From the NCBI RefSeq assembly GCF_023534745.1, contig NZ_JAMHJQ010000010.1, positions 124,001-188,000 of the forward strand: DNA of 64,000 bases. Reading direction: 5' to 3'. Shown here in pieces: positions 44,310-53,017 of the stretch (position 1 is the stretch's first letter; each line of letters starts with the position of its first letter). The notes beneath the pieces are model-generated. The model did no database searches, had not been told where the DNA came from, and saw nothing but the letters and a program-made list of their open reading frames with translations. Position numbers and translations under genes: made by a program. This DNA comes from Streptomyces sp. 35G-GA-8 (lineage in GTDB: Bacteria > Actinomycetota > Actinomycetes > Streptomycetales > Streptomycetaceae).

Positions 44310-44927
44310 TTACGACGGAGCGTCCGTCTGCTGGCAGGTCGGGGTCGAGAAGGCGGCGAACGCAGCGTCCAGCAGTTTGCCAAGGTCCTCTTGGCCGTCG
44401 CTCGCACTCCATTGCGCGAGGACGATCCACAGGATTTCGAGCGCCGCGGCTACGCGAACGTTGGCGATGATCGATGAGCCGACGGTCGAGGGGGTTGTCT
44501 TCTGCAGTCGGGCGACGATCTCCGGTCGCCATTCGGTCTGCTTCTCGCGGAGGCGTGCGCACAGGGCTGGGGTCTGCTCGATGAGGCCGAGGATCGTCAC
44601 GAGTTCCTGGACGTCGCGTACAAGGAACGTCACGGCCGACTCCATGGCGTTGCGCAGCCTGCTCCAGTCGTCCTGGTTGGCCCGCTCGGCATCGAGCGCG
44701 TCAGTGATGACGTCACCGACAGGGTCGAAGACGAACAGGACCACGTCTTCCTTGGTGCCGAAGTAGCGCAGGAAGGTGCTCCGCGACACTCCGGCGGCTT
44801 CGGAGAGGTCGGAGAAGGTGACCTGGTTGAAGCCGGTGAGGCAGAACCGGTTGAACGCGACGCGGGCCAGCTCTGCTCGCACCGCGTGGCGGCTGATCTC
44901 ACGGGTACCGACTGGCGCTGCGCTCAT
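44310..44927 (-). CDS. TetR-family regulator
   Basis: Repressor of about 205 residues; the start at 44927 (MSAAPVGTRE) is preferred to an upstream GTG. The helix-turn-helix is TFSDLSEAAGVSRSTFLRYF, a typical TetR type. It is divergent from the enoyl-CoA hydratase gene, and the gap holds an inverted repeat (44934-44953). Probably represses the hydratase and senses a CoA-linked or acyl ligand (inference from pairing). Confidence 0.88.
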   Translation of the reverse strand: MSAAPVGTREISRHAVRAELARVAFNRFCLTGFNQVTFSDLSEAAGVSRSTFLRYFGTKEDVVLFVFDPVGDVITDALDAERANQDDWSRLRNAMESAVTFLVRDVQELVTILGLIEQTPALCARLREKQTEWRPEIVARLQKTTPSTVGSSIIANVRVAAALEILWIVLAQWSASDGQEDLGKLLDAAFAAFSTPTCQQTDAPS

Positions 44928-44933
44928 GGGGAC

Positions 44934-44953
44934 GAGTGTACTCCGACACACTC
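44934..44953. promoter_or_regulatory. Inverted repeat GAGTGT-N8-ACACTC
   Basis: A 20-bp dyad lies just upstream of the TetR start in the 158-bp divergent gap. A related ACTCAGTGTC stretch lies about 40 bp further on, towards the hydratase. Such pairs fit a TetR operator controlling both genes. Confidence 0.5.
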
Positions 44954-45085
44954 ATTTGCTTCTTCGAGCACAGGTTCCTAACCTGATACTCAGTGTCAGT
45001 CGTGATGCTGCGATTCGCGACTGTCCCCAGCCGGACGGCCCGGTCGGGTCACGGGCCGTCCCTTACCGCGAAATGGAGCCACCTC

Positions 45086-45946
45086 ATGAGCTACGAAGAC
45101 CTTCCCGCCCTGACGATCGACGTCTCGGACGGGGTCGCGACGGTGACAATCGATCACCCGCCGCTCAATCTGATGGACGCGGTCCTCCTGCCGTCGCTCC
45201 GGGCATTCGTCGCGCGTGTGCGGGACGACGCCGACGTCCGCGTCATTGTCTTCGAGAGTGCCGACCCGGAGTTCTTCGTTGCGCACGGTGACATGGCCTA
45301 CCTCACCGACCCCGACGCGCTGCCCGCAGCCACTCGCGCCGCGATCGCGGCCGCACCGGGCTCGGCCATCCCCGAGGGCCTGAACATCCTCCAGGCGATG
45401 AGCGAGGAGGTCCGCTCACTGCCGCAGATCACCATCGGCAAGCTCGCCGGCTTCGCACGCGGCGCGGGCAACGAGTTCTTCATGTACCTGGACATGCGAT
45501 TCGCGGCGATCGGCACGTCGGGGCAGGCGCAGCCTGAGTCCTTGATGGGGATCCTCCCCGGAGGCGGCGGCACGGTGAACATGACGCGCCTGGCTGGAAG
45601 GGCCCGCGCGCTGGAGCTCATCCTCGGCGCCGAACTCGTGGGCGCGGAGCTCGCGGAACGGTACGGTCTGATCAACCGTGCCCTGCCCGCCGCGGAACTC
45701 GATTCCTTCGTCGACACCCTCGCCCGACGGATCGCCGGCCTGCGGCCAGAAGTAATCCCCATTACCAAGGCTGCGGTCGACGCGGTCGCGCAGCCGATTC
45801 CTCATGCGGCGTACGCCGTTGAGAACGAGGGTCTGTTCGCGGCGTTCGGCGATGAGGTCACCGAGCTCGCCCACAAGCTGCTCGCCGCTGGTATCCAGAC
45901 CCGCGAGGGCGAACGGGACCACGAGCGCATCGCCAACAGCATCTGA
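45086..45946 (+). CDS. Enoyl-CoA hydratase/isomerase family protein
   Basis: Crotonase-fold protein of 286 residues (GGAG at 45075-45078). The oxyanion-hole and helix segments are FARGAGNEFFMYLDMRFAA and ESLMGILPGGGGT. The usual second catalytic Glu position reads QPESLMG, as in hydratase and hydratase-like enzymes. The N-terminal motif NLMDAVLLPSLRAFV matches the family. CoA-ester substrate unknown. Controlled, probably, by the divergent TetR. Confidence 0.88.
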   Translation: MSYEDLPALTIDVSDGVATVTIDHPPLNLMDAVLLPSLRAFVARVRDDADVRVIVFESADPEFFVAHGDMAYLTDPDALPAATRAAIAAAPGSAIPEGLNILQAMSEEVRSLPQITIGKLAGFARGAGNEFFMYLDMRFAAIGTSGQAQPESLMGILPGGGGTVNMTRLAGRARALELILGAELVGAELAERYGLINRALPAAELDSFVDTLARRIAGLRPEVIPITKAAVDAVAQPIPHAAYAVENEGLFAAFGDEVTELAHKLLAAGIQTREGERDHERIANSI

Positions 45947-46245
45947 GTGGCCACGCTCTCGCCATCCGTGCGCAGAGGCTCCGTAGGAAGAGTTCCTCAG
46001 CCATTGCCGGCACGCGCGTTGTCGAGGGGGCAGGTCGACCACCCTGGTTCGCCGGGCCTGTCGGGAACACGACCGGCTGAAGCGCCGGAAACGGCGGGCA
46101 CGGGAGTGGATGGCGCAAGTAACCGTAAGCTTGACAACGCCGTTCGGCCGCGCGGACAGGCGCGGTTGGGAAGGTAGGTAGCCGAGCGGGCACAGGTCCC
46201 GTTGATCACGGAGTTGCTGACGCTCTGTGATCACCGACAAGACCC
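45947..46245. other. Gap before transposase remnant
   Basis: About 300 bp without a gene. Near its right end a stem GATCACGGAG (46204-46213) faces CTCTGTGATC (46223-46232) with one mismatch; this may be the left end of the insertion element. Otherwise no motif was recognised. Confidence 0.4.
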
Positions 46246-46905
46246 GTGCCTACGCTTCCATCATGGCTGACCGAGCCGCTCTGGGACCAATTCGCGGTCC
46301 TGCTGCCTGAGCGCCCGGAATACCACCCGGATCATCCACTTGGCTGCCACCGCCGATGCATCAGCGACCGGATCATCTTCGACGAGATGCTGCAACTCCT
46401 GCGCTTCGGCTGTTCTTACGAGGCGATCGCCGACACAACCTGCTCGGCCACCATGATCCGCAGCCGCCGCGACCAATGGATACGACTGGGCGTCTTCGCC
46501 CGACTCAAGCAAATCGCCCTCAACGCCTACGACCGGATCGTCGGTCTCGTCCTCGACCAGATCGCCGTAGACGGCTCCATCACCGAAGCTCCAGGAGGCG
46601 GTGAGGTGGCCGGGCGTTCCCCGGTCGACCGCGGCAAACAGGGCCTGAAAAGCTCGAACGCGCCCGCACGGCCCCATCGCGCACAAAGGCGAGAAGGCGC
46701 CCATCCACGCCAGTCAGCGCTGGCCGTCGAACGCACCCATGCATGGCAGAACGCCTTCCACCGGCGCGCCCGCTGCTACGAGCGGCGCGCCCCCGTCGTC
46801 AACGCATTCTTCGACCTCACCGACACGGTCATCACCGTGCGCAGCCTGATCCGGCAAGCATGGATGACTCACCGCTGGGACGAACGCCCGAACCGCCGAC
46901 CCTGA
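46246..46905 (+). pseudogene. IS5-family transposase remnant
   Basis: Open frame of 219 codons matching Streptomyces IS5-type transposases at both ends: N-terminal LTEPLWDQFAVLLPERPEY and C-terminal VERTHAWQNAFHRRARCYER. Between GKQGLK (about 46645) and about 46676 the sequence jumps to a region whose usual meaning (IAHKGEKAPIHASQRWP) is readable only in another frame; a single-base change restores frame before VERTHAW. The central part with the second catalytic Asp is missing; the first (VDGS) and the Glu remain. The element is inactive. Confidence 0.8.
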
Positions 46906-46928
46906 CCGCACCCCTTTCCGCGCCACCT

Positions 46929-47756
46929 CTAAACCGCCAGGCTTTGCAGCGCCTTGTCCTCCGGCGTCCCCGGAGCCGCCGTATAGACGAGCAGACTCAG
47001 CTCCGCGTCCTGGGGGAAGCGGGTGATCTCGTACGACAGGGTGAGCGAGCCGAGTTCCGGATGGTCGATGCGCTTGAGTCCGTATGCCTTGGTTCGCACC
47101 GTGTGCTGCGTCCAGTGATGCCGGAACTCCGCGCTGCCTGCCTTCAGTTCATTGACCAGCTCCCACAGTTCGGGATCGTCGGGGACGACTCCGGCCGCGA
47201 TCCGCAGCTGCCCCACGACCTCGCGGGCGACCATGTCGCGATCGGGATAGCGCCCGCCGATCGTCGTGTCGAGTAGATGAAGCCTCGGCAGATTGCGTTC
47301 ACGCGCAGGCAGTCGGCCGAAGTCTGTGATGAGCCCGCACGCCGGCTGGTTCCAGGCCAGGACATCCATCCGGCGTCCCATGACGAGCGCCGGGGCGCTG
47401 ATCCAGTCCAGCAACTGCTGTATCTCCGGGCGCGCTCCGTCGCCGTCGAGCGTTTTCCCGGCCACGTTGTGGGGGCGGGCGAGCCGGAACAGATGGTCCC
47501 GTTCGTCCTGGTCCAGTCGGAGCGCGTCCGCCACGGCTCCGAGCACCGCGTCGGAGACGCTGTGGTTACGGCCCTGCTCAAGTCGCATGTAGTAGTCGAC
47601 GCTCACACCCGCCAGATGCGCCAGCTCTTCCCGCCGAAGACCGGGCACCCGGCGCTGTCCCGATCCGGAGGCGAATCCGACATCCTCGGGCCGGATTCTC
47701 GCTCGGCGCGAGCGCAGAAAGTTCCCTAACTCTCCTTGTTTCCTCATGGAGTTCAT
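46929..47756 (-). CDS. XRE-family regulator with MmyB-like domain
   Basis: Regulator of 275 residues; GGAAGGACA precedes the ATG at 47756. The helix-turn-helix is VPGLRREELAHLAGVSVDYY, and the rest is the MmyB-type ligand-binding domain (DVLAWNQPACGLITDFGRLP). A perfect GGTAC-GCC-GTACC dyad at 47784-47796 lies 28 bp before its start and may be an autoregulatory site. It is divergent from the I36-type inhibitor gene. Confidence 0.88.
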   Translation of the reverse strand: MNSMRKQGELGNFLRSRRARIRPEDVGFASGSGQRRVPGLRREELAHLAGVSVDYYMRLEQGRNHSVSDAVLGAVADALRLDQDERDHLFRLARPHNVAGKTLDGDGARPEIQQLLDWISAPALVMGRRMDVLAWNQPACGLITDFGRLPARERNLPRLHLLDTTIGGRYPDRDMVAREVVGQLRIAAGVVPDDPELWELVNELKAGSAEFRHHWTQHTVRTKAYGLKRIDHPELGSLTLSYEITRFPQDAELSLLVYTAAPGTPEDKALQSLAV

Positions 47757-47783
47757 TGTCCTTCCTGGAGTTCGCGGTCCCTA

Positions 47784-47796
47784 GGTACGCCGTACC
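47784..47796. promoter_or_regulatory. GGTAC-GCC-GTACC palindrome
   Basis: Perfect 13-bp dyad in the 249-bp divergent gap, close to the XRE start. Candidate autoregulatory operator, with possible effect on the inhibitor gene. Confidence 0.35.
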
Positions 47797-48005
47797 CCAG
47801 GCAAGGCGGGGCACACAGACGGGACGGCCCGCGGCGTGAACATGGGGAGGTGACCGGGCCGGCCCCCGCGCGGATCGAGTAGGAGTGGGGGCCGCATGGC
47901 AGATCGGTCCCCCGGTCAGTTGCGCCGAGACCTCGGCAAAGCCCGGGGAGAAGTGCACCGCTACCTCGTGATCGCAAGCTCAACCGAACCGAAAGGACAG
48001 ACTCC

Positions 48006-48437
48006 ATGCATGTCAAAGCTCGACTTCTCGTACCCGCTGTGGTGGCACTCCTGCTGCCTTTGAGCCTCACCACCACCGCGCAGGCGGATGCCCCGCGGAT
48101 CCTCGCGGGAAGCTGCGTGGCACCCAACTTCTGCCTCTTCGAGAACAATGACTTCAACCAGGGGAACACCAACCACTGGCGTGACATCACGCACAACGAC
48201 AGCGACTTCCGGGGGAACCACTGGAGGGACGGAAATGGGTGGCTCACCGACGATGACATGAACGACGAGACCAGTTCGGTGAAGAACCGGACCGGCGGGT
48301 CGGTGTGCCTCTACCAGGACCCCAACTACACGGGGGACCGCTCGGGCTTTTCCGACGGCGCCGATGACGGATACCTCGCCAACAACGCCATCGGGGACAA
48401 CAGGGCTTCATCCGCCGAATTCGCCCGTTGCCGCTGA
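48006..48437 (+). CDS. Peptidase inhibitor family I36-like secreted protein
   Basis: Secreted protein of 143 residues: a cleavable signal (about 28 residues, ending TAQADA) then a beta/gamma-crystallin-like domain. Cys at 37, 43, around 105 and 142 probably pair. The motifs APNFCLFENNDF and GGSVCLYQDPNYTG are those of the I36 (SMI-like) inhibitor family. AAAGGA precedes the start. It may inhibit extracellular metalloproteases; not shown here. Confidence 0.82.
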   Translation: MHVKARLLVPAVVALLLPLSLTTTAQADAPRILAGSCVAPNFCLFENNDFNQGNTNHWRDITHNDSDFRGNHWRDGNGWLTDDDMNDETSSVKNRTGGSVCLYQDPNYTGDRSGFSDGADDGYLANNAIGDNRASSAEFARCR

Positions 48438-48454
48438 CAGTTCGCCGCTTCAAT

Positions 48455-48491
48455 GAGCCCGGGGTCCGCTCCATGAGCGGTTCCCGGGCTC
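48455..48491 (+). terminator. Strong hairpin between inhibitor and lipoprotein genes
   Basis: Arms GAGCCCGGG (48455-48463) and CCCGGGCTC (48483-48491) with an inner CCGCTC/GAGCGG stem. It lies 17 nt after the inhibitor stop and fits a factor-independent terminator. Confidence 0.65.
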
Positions 48492-48516
48492 CTCGGCAGA
48501 AGTGAAGGAACGCGTT

Positions 48517-49557
48517 GTGGATCGTCGACACATCACCGCACTTGTCGCTCTTGTCGCGGCTGCACTCACCGCACTCGCCGCATGCTCCGACCCCGACCAG
48601 CGGCCGGAGCACAGCGCTGCCGGCCCGTCCCTTCGGGAGGGCACCTCTCACGCCTCGGAGCTGGTGCTGCCTTTCGATACGTACAAGTGGACCGCACGCG
48701 AGACCTGGCTGCACGATCGGGCTCGTCGGGTGCTGACCGAGCGCTGCCTCGAAGGCCGTGACGTCAGTCTCGATTTCCCGGACACCGGCCCCGAGCCGCC
48801 GGACTCCTATGACAACAGCCGCCGGTACGGGGTCGCGGACGACCGCGCGGCGGCTCTCTACGGCTATCACTTACCGGAAGGGGAAGGCAGCCGGGACAGC
48901 GGCGCCACTACGGGGTGGGGCGAAGCCCTGAGCGCGGAGGAGGAGGCAGCGCTATACGGGACGGACCTGAGTCCCGGCTGCTACCGTCACACCGATTCCC
49001 TGCTCGCCCGCGGTGTACCGGAGGCCGACCTCCCCTGGTTCGCCGACCAGAGCGCCGAAACTCTGGTGAGGACCGAGAACGACCCGACCGTCACCCAAGC
49101 GCGAAAGCGCTGGAGAACGTGCATGAACCAGGCCGGCCATCCCTATACGGATCCGTCGGCCGCGATCGGTGATCCACGCTGGAACCTCGAAGGCCCCACG
49201 ATCACCGAGCGGGAGAAGAAGACGGCACGGACCGACGTGCGCTGCAAACAGTCGTCGGGCCTGCTGAGCAACTGGCACGCGGCCGAGACCGCCCTGCAGC
49301 GTCAGCTGATAGCGCGTCACGCGGATACCTTCGAGGCCCTGTCATCACACAAGCGTGCCCTGCTGAAGAACGTTCTCGCCGTGCTGAACAGTCAGGCGGT
49401 AAGCGGCTCCAGGGCGACGGCTGCGGGGCATCGGCCGAGCGTCTTTCGGCCGATGCCCCCGCTCTTCTCCGGGGCCGACGAGTTCTTCGCCCAGGCCGAC
49501 ATCGCGGCACCCGAGCCGGCCGTCGAGCAGACGCCCGGCGGGGAACCCGAGCCATGA
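48517..49557 (+). CDS. Secreted lipoprotein, unknown function
   Basis: Protein of 346 residues (GTG start 48517 with AAGGAA at 48505-48510). The N-terminus has a hydrophobic segment ending LTALAACS, a lipobox-like signal. The rest is rich in charged and aromatic residues with several Cys (RCLEGRD, SPGCYRHTD, RTCMNQAG, VRCKQSS) that could pair. Helical segments with Arg/Glu are likely. No family recognised. It is in a run of secreted genes. Confidence 0.7.
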   Translation: MDRRHITALVALVAAALTALAACSDPDQRPEHSAAGPSLREGTSHASELVLPFDTYKWTARETWLHDRARRVLTERCLEGRDVSLDFPDTGPEPPDSYDNSRRYGVADDRAAALYGYHLPEGEGSRDSGATTGWGEALSAEEEAALYGTDLSPGCYRHTDSLLARGVPEADLPWFADQSAETLVRTENDPTVTQARKRWRTCMNQAGHPYTDPSAAIGDPRWNLEGPTITEREKKTARTDVRCKQSSGLLSNWHAAETALQRQLIARHADTFEALSSHKRALLKNVLAVLNSQAVSGSRATAAGHRPSVFRPMPPLFSGADEFFAQADIAAPEPAVEQTPGGEPEP

Positions 49558-49671
49558 CAAGTGGCGGACGAACGCCGCTGGTTCACCCACAGGGGTTGGT
49601 GGTCGCTGCCGCGACCACCTCCAACCTCATCGAGGCCGCCGTCGCGATCATTGCGGGCACGATCGCTTCTT

Positions 49672-50004
49672 CTAGGCGCCCGGTTCCATCGTCGCCCTCA
49701 CCCGGGGGTGGGACTGATACTCGGCGCTGCCGAAGTACTCGGCGCTGACGCCGCCCTCCAGCGCCCTGCCCCACTTCAGCGGCTGAAGGTAGTTGTTGCC
49801 GGCGTTGAGCTCCGCCTCACCACGGTCGTTGGTCCGTGCCGAACCGACGGAGTCGTCGCCGTCGCCCGTGTAGAACTCGATGTCCTCGCCTTCGAGGGGC
49901 TCACCGTCGGGAATGCTGTGAAGGGTGGCGACGACTCTCGCCGTCGCGTTCTTGACGTGTCCACTCGTGTTCCTGACCCGCAGTCGGGTCTTCTTCTTGG
50001 CCAT
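49672..50004 (-). CDS. Small protein of unknown function
   Basis: Protein of 110 residues with AAGGAG 7 nt before the ATG at 50004. Its N-terminus is basic (MAKKKTRLRVRNTSG) and it has an Ig-like or beta-sandwich character (TARVVATLHSIPDGEPLEG, SARTNDRGEAELNAG). There is no signal peptide. It lies between secreted genes on the opposite strand. No family recognised. Confidence 0.7.
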   Translation of the reverse strand: MAKKKTRLRVRNTSGHVKNATARVVATLHSIPDGEPLEGEDIEFYTGDGDDSVGSARTNDRGEAELNAGNNYLQPLKWGRALEGGVSAEYFGSAEYQSHPRVRATMEPGA

Positions 50005-50300
50005 ACCCTGACTCCTTGTGCTGAAGGTGTGACGCCCGGCGCCACAGAGCGGGGCCACTGTGGCACGGGCCCACCCGGTACCCGGGGAACGACATCCGCC
50101 GTGCCCGGCGCGCCGCCCGTATGCCCTACCAGCAGGGCAGATTGGCGTAGTCGGCGGGAGCAGCGGTCGCAACGCGCGCAAGGGCCACTGACGATGGAGA
50201 TACCGCCACGGGCACATGCCCGCGGTGACGTCTGCCCGCGACCGGTGTGATGTGCCGTCAGGACAGCCGCCCAGGTCCGGGCGATGACAAGGAGACTTCC

Positions 50301-51413
50301 ATGGCCCACCCCGCACCGTTTCACCCCGCCCGGCGGCAGTTGGTCCGCCGTACGGCACTGGTCGTTCCCGCGCTGTCCGTTCTCACCCTGTCCCTCGTCG
50401 CGCCCGCGGTGGCCACCGCGCGGGACGGCGGCGGCCCTCCCGGTCCGGTGCCCAGGGCTCGGGCCTTCGACGGGGAGCGGGCCCTCGGGGCGGTGTCGGA
50501 AGTGACACAGCTGTGCGGCCGGCCCGGGAGACACAGCTGCTCGTTCCGGCTCGATCCGAAGCGCTCCCGTGAATTCACCAGCGCCGTGCACTCCGTGGCC
50601 AACGGCGCCATCAACTGCACCAGTGAACCGATGACCATCAAGCGGACGGTGACGCTGGAGTCCGGCAGCACCGACAACATCGGTGGGGAGATCTCGGGCA
50701 GCGGCACCATCGAGGGGGAGGTGGCGACCGACAACGAGGTCAGCGGTTCGGGCACGGCCACGGTCTCGGCGCAGCAGACGCACGAGGAGAGCGACAAGGC
50801 CAGCGCGACCAAAGAGACCACCGCCACGGCCGGCACGACGAATCACACCGCCCCCAAGGACAAGGGTCCCAACCAGGAGACCAAGGTCGAGGGCACTGCC
50901 AAGGACAGCGTCACCGTCGAGCACCAGGTCACCAACACCGATCAGATGACGGAGACGGGCAGCACCACCGTGGCCGCCAAGAGCAATATCCATCTCGCGC
51001 TGAAGGGTGCCTTCACCGCGGCGTTCAAGGGCACCTGGAACCGCACCTGGAGCATGACCAACACCGAGACGACCGAGGTCTCATTCACCATCAAGGCCAA
51101 CGACGAGTTGCAGTTCGGTGCGCTGAACGCGATGACCCGCGTCACCGGGGACCTCGTGGTGGACGGCACGGGCAAGCTGGTCAGGAATGTGGCCGTGGAC
51201 GGCCCCTCCACGGTGAACTCCAGCACCGTGGTGGCACAGACCTTCACCAACCCTGACAAGTGTCAGACCCTGCGGCCCAAGGGGGCCGAGGCCAACCAGC
51301 CCGACGAGGAGCGCCGCAGCCTCCAACGGACCGCCCCCGCGCCCCGAACGGGCACGCCCACCGGCCGCTACGTCCTGGAGTCGAACCGGAAGACCTGGCG
51401 GCGAGTCGGCTGA
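50301..51413 (+). CDS. Secreted protein with cysteine module and aerolysin-like beta region
   Basis: Protein of 370 residues with a signal (cut near residue 40) and AAGGAG before the start. Four Cys only: 72, 80, 106, 321. C80 and C106 (in AINCT) are 26 residues apart. After that comes a Ser/Thr-rich region of alternating polar residues, then WNRTWSMTNTETTEVSFTIK and TRVTGDLVV, the pattern of aerolysin/epsilon-toxin-like pore formers. The neighbour at 51553 has the same C-26-C spacing and a matching strand block. Function is inferred only. Confidence 0.7.
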   Translation: MAHPAPFHPARRQLVRRTALVVPALSVLTLSLVAPAVATARDGGGPPGPVPRARAFDGERALGAVSEVTQLCGRPGRHSCSFRLDPKRSREFTSAVHSVANGAINCTSEPMTIKRTVTLESGSTDNIGGEISGSGTIEGEVATDNEVSGSGTATVSAQQTHEESDKASATKETTATAGTTNHTAPKDKGPNQETKVEGTAKDSVTVEHQVTNTDQMTETGSTTVAAKSNIHLALKGAFTAAFKGTWNRTWSMTNTETTEVSFTIKANDELQFGALNAMTRVTGDLVVDGTGKLVRNVAVDGPSTVNSSTVVAQTFTNPDKCQTLRPKGAEANQPDEERRSLQRTAPAPRTGTPTGRYVLESNRKTWRRVG

Positions 51414-51434
51414 TCCGTCCCCCGCGACACGGGG

Positions 51435-51471
51435 GTGAAGGGCGGCCGGATCTGATCCGGCCGCCCTTCAC
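51435..51471 (+). terminator. Perfect 17-bp hairpin
   Basis: A perfect 17-bp stem (51435-51451 with 51455-51471) and a CTG loop lies 22 nt after the plus-strand stop. It also faces the convergent gene ending at 51553, so it can stop both transcripts. Confidence 0.75.
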
Positions 51472-51492
51472 CGTGCTCGGCGCACGGCCCTT

Positions 51493-51567
51493 GTCAGTGG
51501 GTCCGGGAATCCTCGATGTCAGTGGGTTCAGGACTCCTCGACGTCAGTGGGTTCAGGACTCCTCGAC
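51493..51567. repeat. Three 25-bp tandem repeats overlapping a stop codon
   Basis: Three 25-bp units at 51493, 51518 and 51543; the last two are identical and the first differs at a few positions. Each begins GTCAGTGGGT. The stop of the 51553 gene lies in the third unit. Since 25 is not a multiple of 3, a change in repeat number would alter the C-terminal extension, though only downstream of the stop at present. Confidence 0.8.
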
Positions 51568-52938
51568 CGGGGTGACCGGCCGGACCCGGGTCCCGGCGTC
51601 CGAGGCACGCGCGGCCACCGGGAGCAGTGCGGTCACCGGGATTCCGGCGCGCAGGGTCGGGGCACCGATCGTCTCGTCCGGGGTCCGCACGTTGTAGCGG
51701 GAGTCGGCGCAGCGGGCCAACTCGACCTTGCTGAGCGGTCCGGTCCGCTGGTAGAAGCGGTCGCCGAAGGCACCCGACGGAGCATCCGCGGTGACGTCCA
51801 GGCGCAGATCAGGGGTCTTCACCAGAGTGCCGGTGAGCCGCTCCCGGGCCGGCTGTACCTCGACCCAGCTGACCTCGCCGGGCTGGACGGTGACGGCGAG
51901 CTTGCGCTGTTCCTTGCGGTTCCACAGCAGGGGATTGGTGGTGGCCATCTCCAGCGGGTTGCCGTCGGCCCGGGTGAAGCCGCCGCCGATCTGCACGGCG
52001 ATCTCCTTGAGGCTTTCGTTGAGCGGCTGCCGCGGATTGAGGGGCTTCTTCTCCACCGCCACGAAGTACTGGGTGAGGTTGTCGTAGGGATACTCCTGCC
52101 ACTCCACCGGACGTTCGTCGGTGATGGCGTTGCGGGTGCAGTTGATGTACGCCTGGCCCACCATGCGCGGCCGGTCGTAGTACTGGAAGGAGTAGCGTTC
52201 GTCCTTCTCGAAGCGGCAGGCGTCGGCGGAGTTGCATGCCGTCACGACGTCCTTGGGCGGGACCGCCTCATGGTTCTTGTACGCCTCGGGCATCGGAAGC
52301 TGGGGCTTCTTGTCCTTGTACGGTACGGGCGCGGGCTCCTGCTGGGCACGGAACCGGGTCACCAGCGGGCCGCACTTGGACGCCTTGTCCGGCTGCTTCG
52401 AGGCGAAGGTGATCTTCGGGTTGTTCTCCTCGGCCGTGAAGGAGTACGAACGGCCCGACTGCCAGGCCGCTCTGCCCTTGTCCGTGCCCTTGGTGGTGAA
52501 CTGCTCGGGCACGGCAGGGCCGGCCGACGGCCCGGGTGCGACCACCTCGTAGCGTTGCCCGTCACCGACCTCGTTCTGCTTGCAGTCGGCGTGGGTGCTG
52601 GGACTGTCGTCCCAGGTCACGGTGGTCTTCGAGCCCTTTTGGACCCGCCACAGCCGGGTCGTCAGGGTGCCCGGTCCCGCGGAGTTCAGGGAGACCGCCT
52701 GGAGCCCGTCGGGGTGGCCCGCGAGTGCTTTGGGGAAGTGCTGGACCTGCACCCCCGTCCACCGGTCGGGAGCCTTTGCCGCGGGTGCCGCGGTCGTCAG
52801 CTCGGGCACGGCGGCGTCGGGGTTCTCGATGGGCGCGGCGACCTCCTCTGCCGCGGCGGCCGGCAGCGGCGGGGCGGCGAGTACGAGGGAGCCACCGAGC
52901 AGGGCGGTCATGCAGCGGCGCGCGAGGCGTCGTGACAC
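51553..52938 (-). CDS. Secreted protein sharing the cysteine module with its neighbour
   Basis: Protein of 461 residues. The GTG at 52938 is preferred because GGAG is 6 nt upstream; the ATG at 52944 directly abuts it. A signal ends near AAAAEE. Cys at 119, 189, 235, 241, 267 and 410. C241 and C267 (YINCT) are 26 apart, as in the 50301 protein. Near 345-375 there is LAVTVQPGEVSWVEVQPARE and LTGTLV, matching that protein's later strands. It probably belongs to the same fold group. Confidence 0.75.
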   Translation of the reverse strand: MSRRLARRCMTALLGGSLVLAAPPLPAAAAEEVAAPIENPDAAVPELTTAAPAAKAPDRWTGVQVQHFPKALAGHPDGLQAVSLNSAGPGTLTTRLWRVQKGSKTTVTWDDSPSTHADCKQNEVGDGQRYEVVAPGPSAGPAVPEQFTTKGTDKGRAAWQSGRSYSFTAEENNPKITFASKQPDKASKCGPLVTRFRAQQEPAPVPYKDKKPQLPMPEAYKNHEAVPPKDVVTACNSADACRFEKDERYSFQYYDRPRMVGQAYINCTRNAITDERPVEWQEYPYDNLTQYFVAVEKKPLNPRQPLNESLKEIAVQIGGGFTRADGNPLEMATTNPLLWNRKEQRKLAVTVQPGEVSWVEVQPARERLTGTLVKTPDLRLDVTADAPSGAFGDRFYQRTGPLSKVELARCADSRYNVRTPDETIGAPTLRAGIPVTALLPVAARASDAGTRVRPVTPVEES

Positions 52939-53017
52939 GGACATCTCCTTGTCTGGAGCGCTGGGCTGTGGTCTGGAAGGGCCCAGCCGGTACGGAGTGC
53001 CGGGCCCGGCGGACTGA

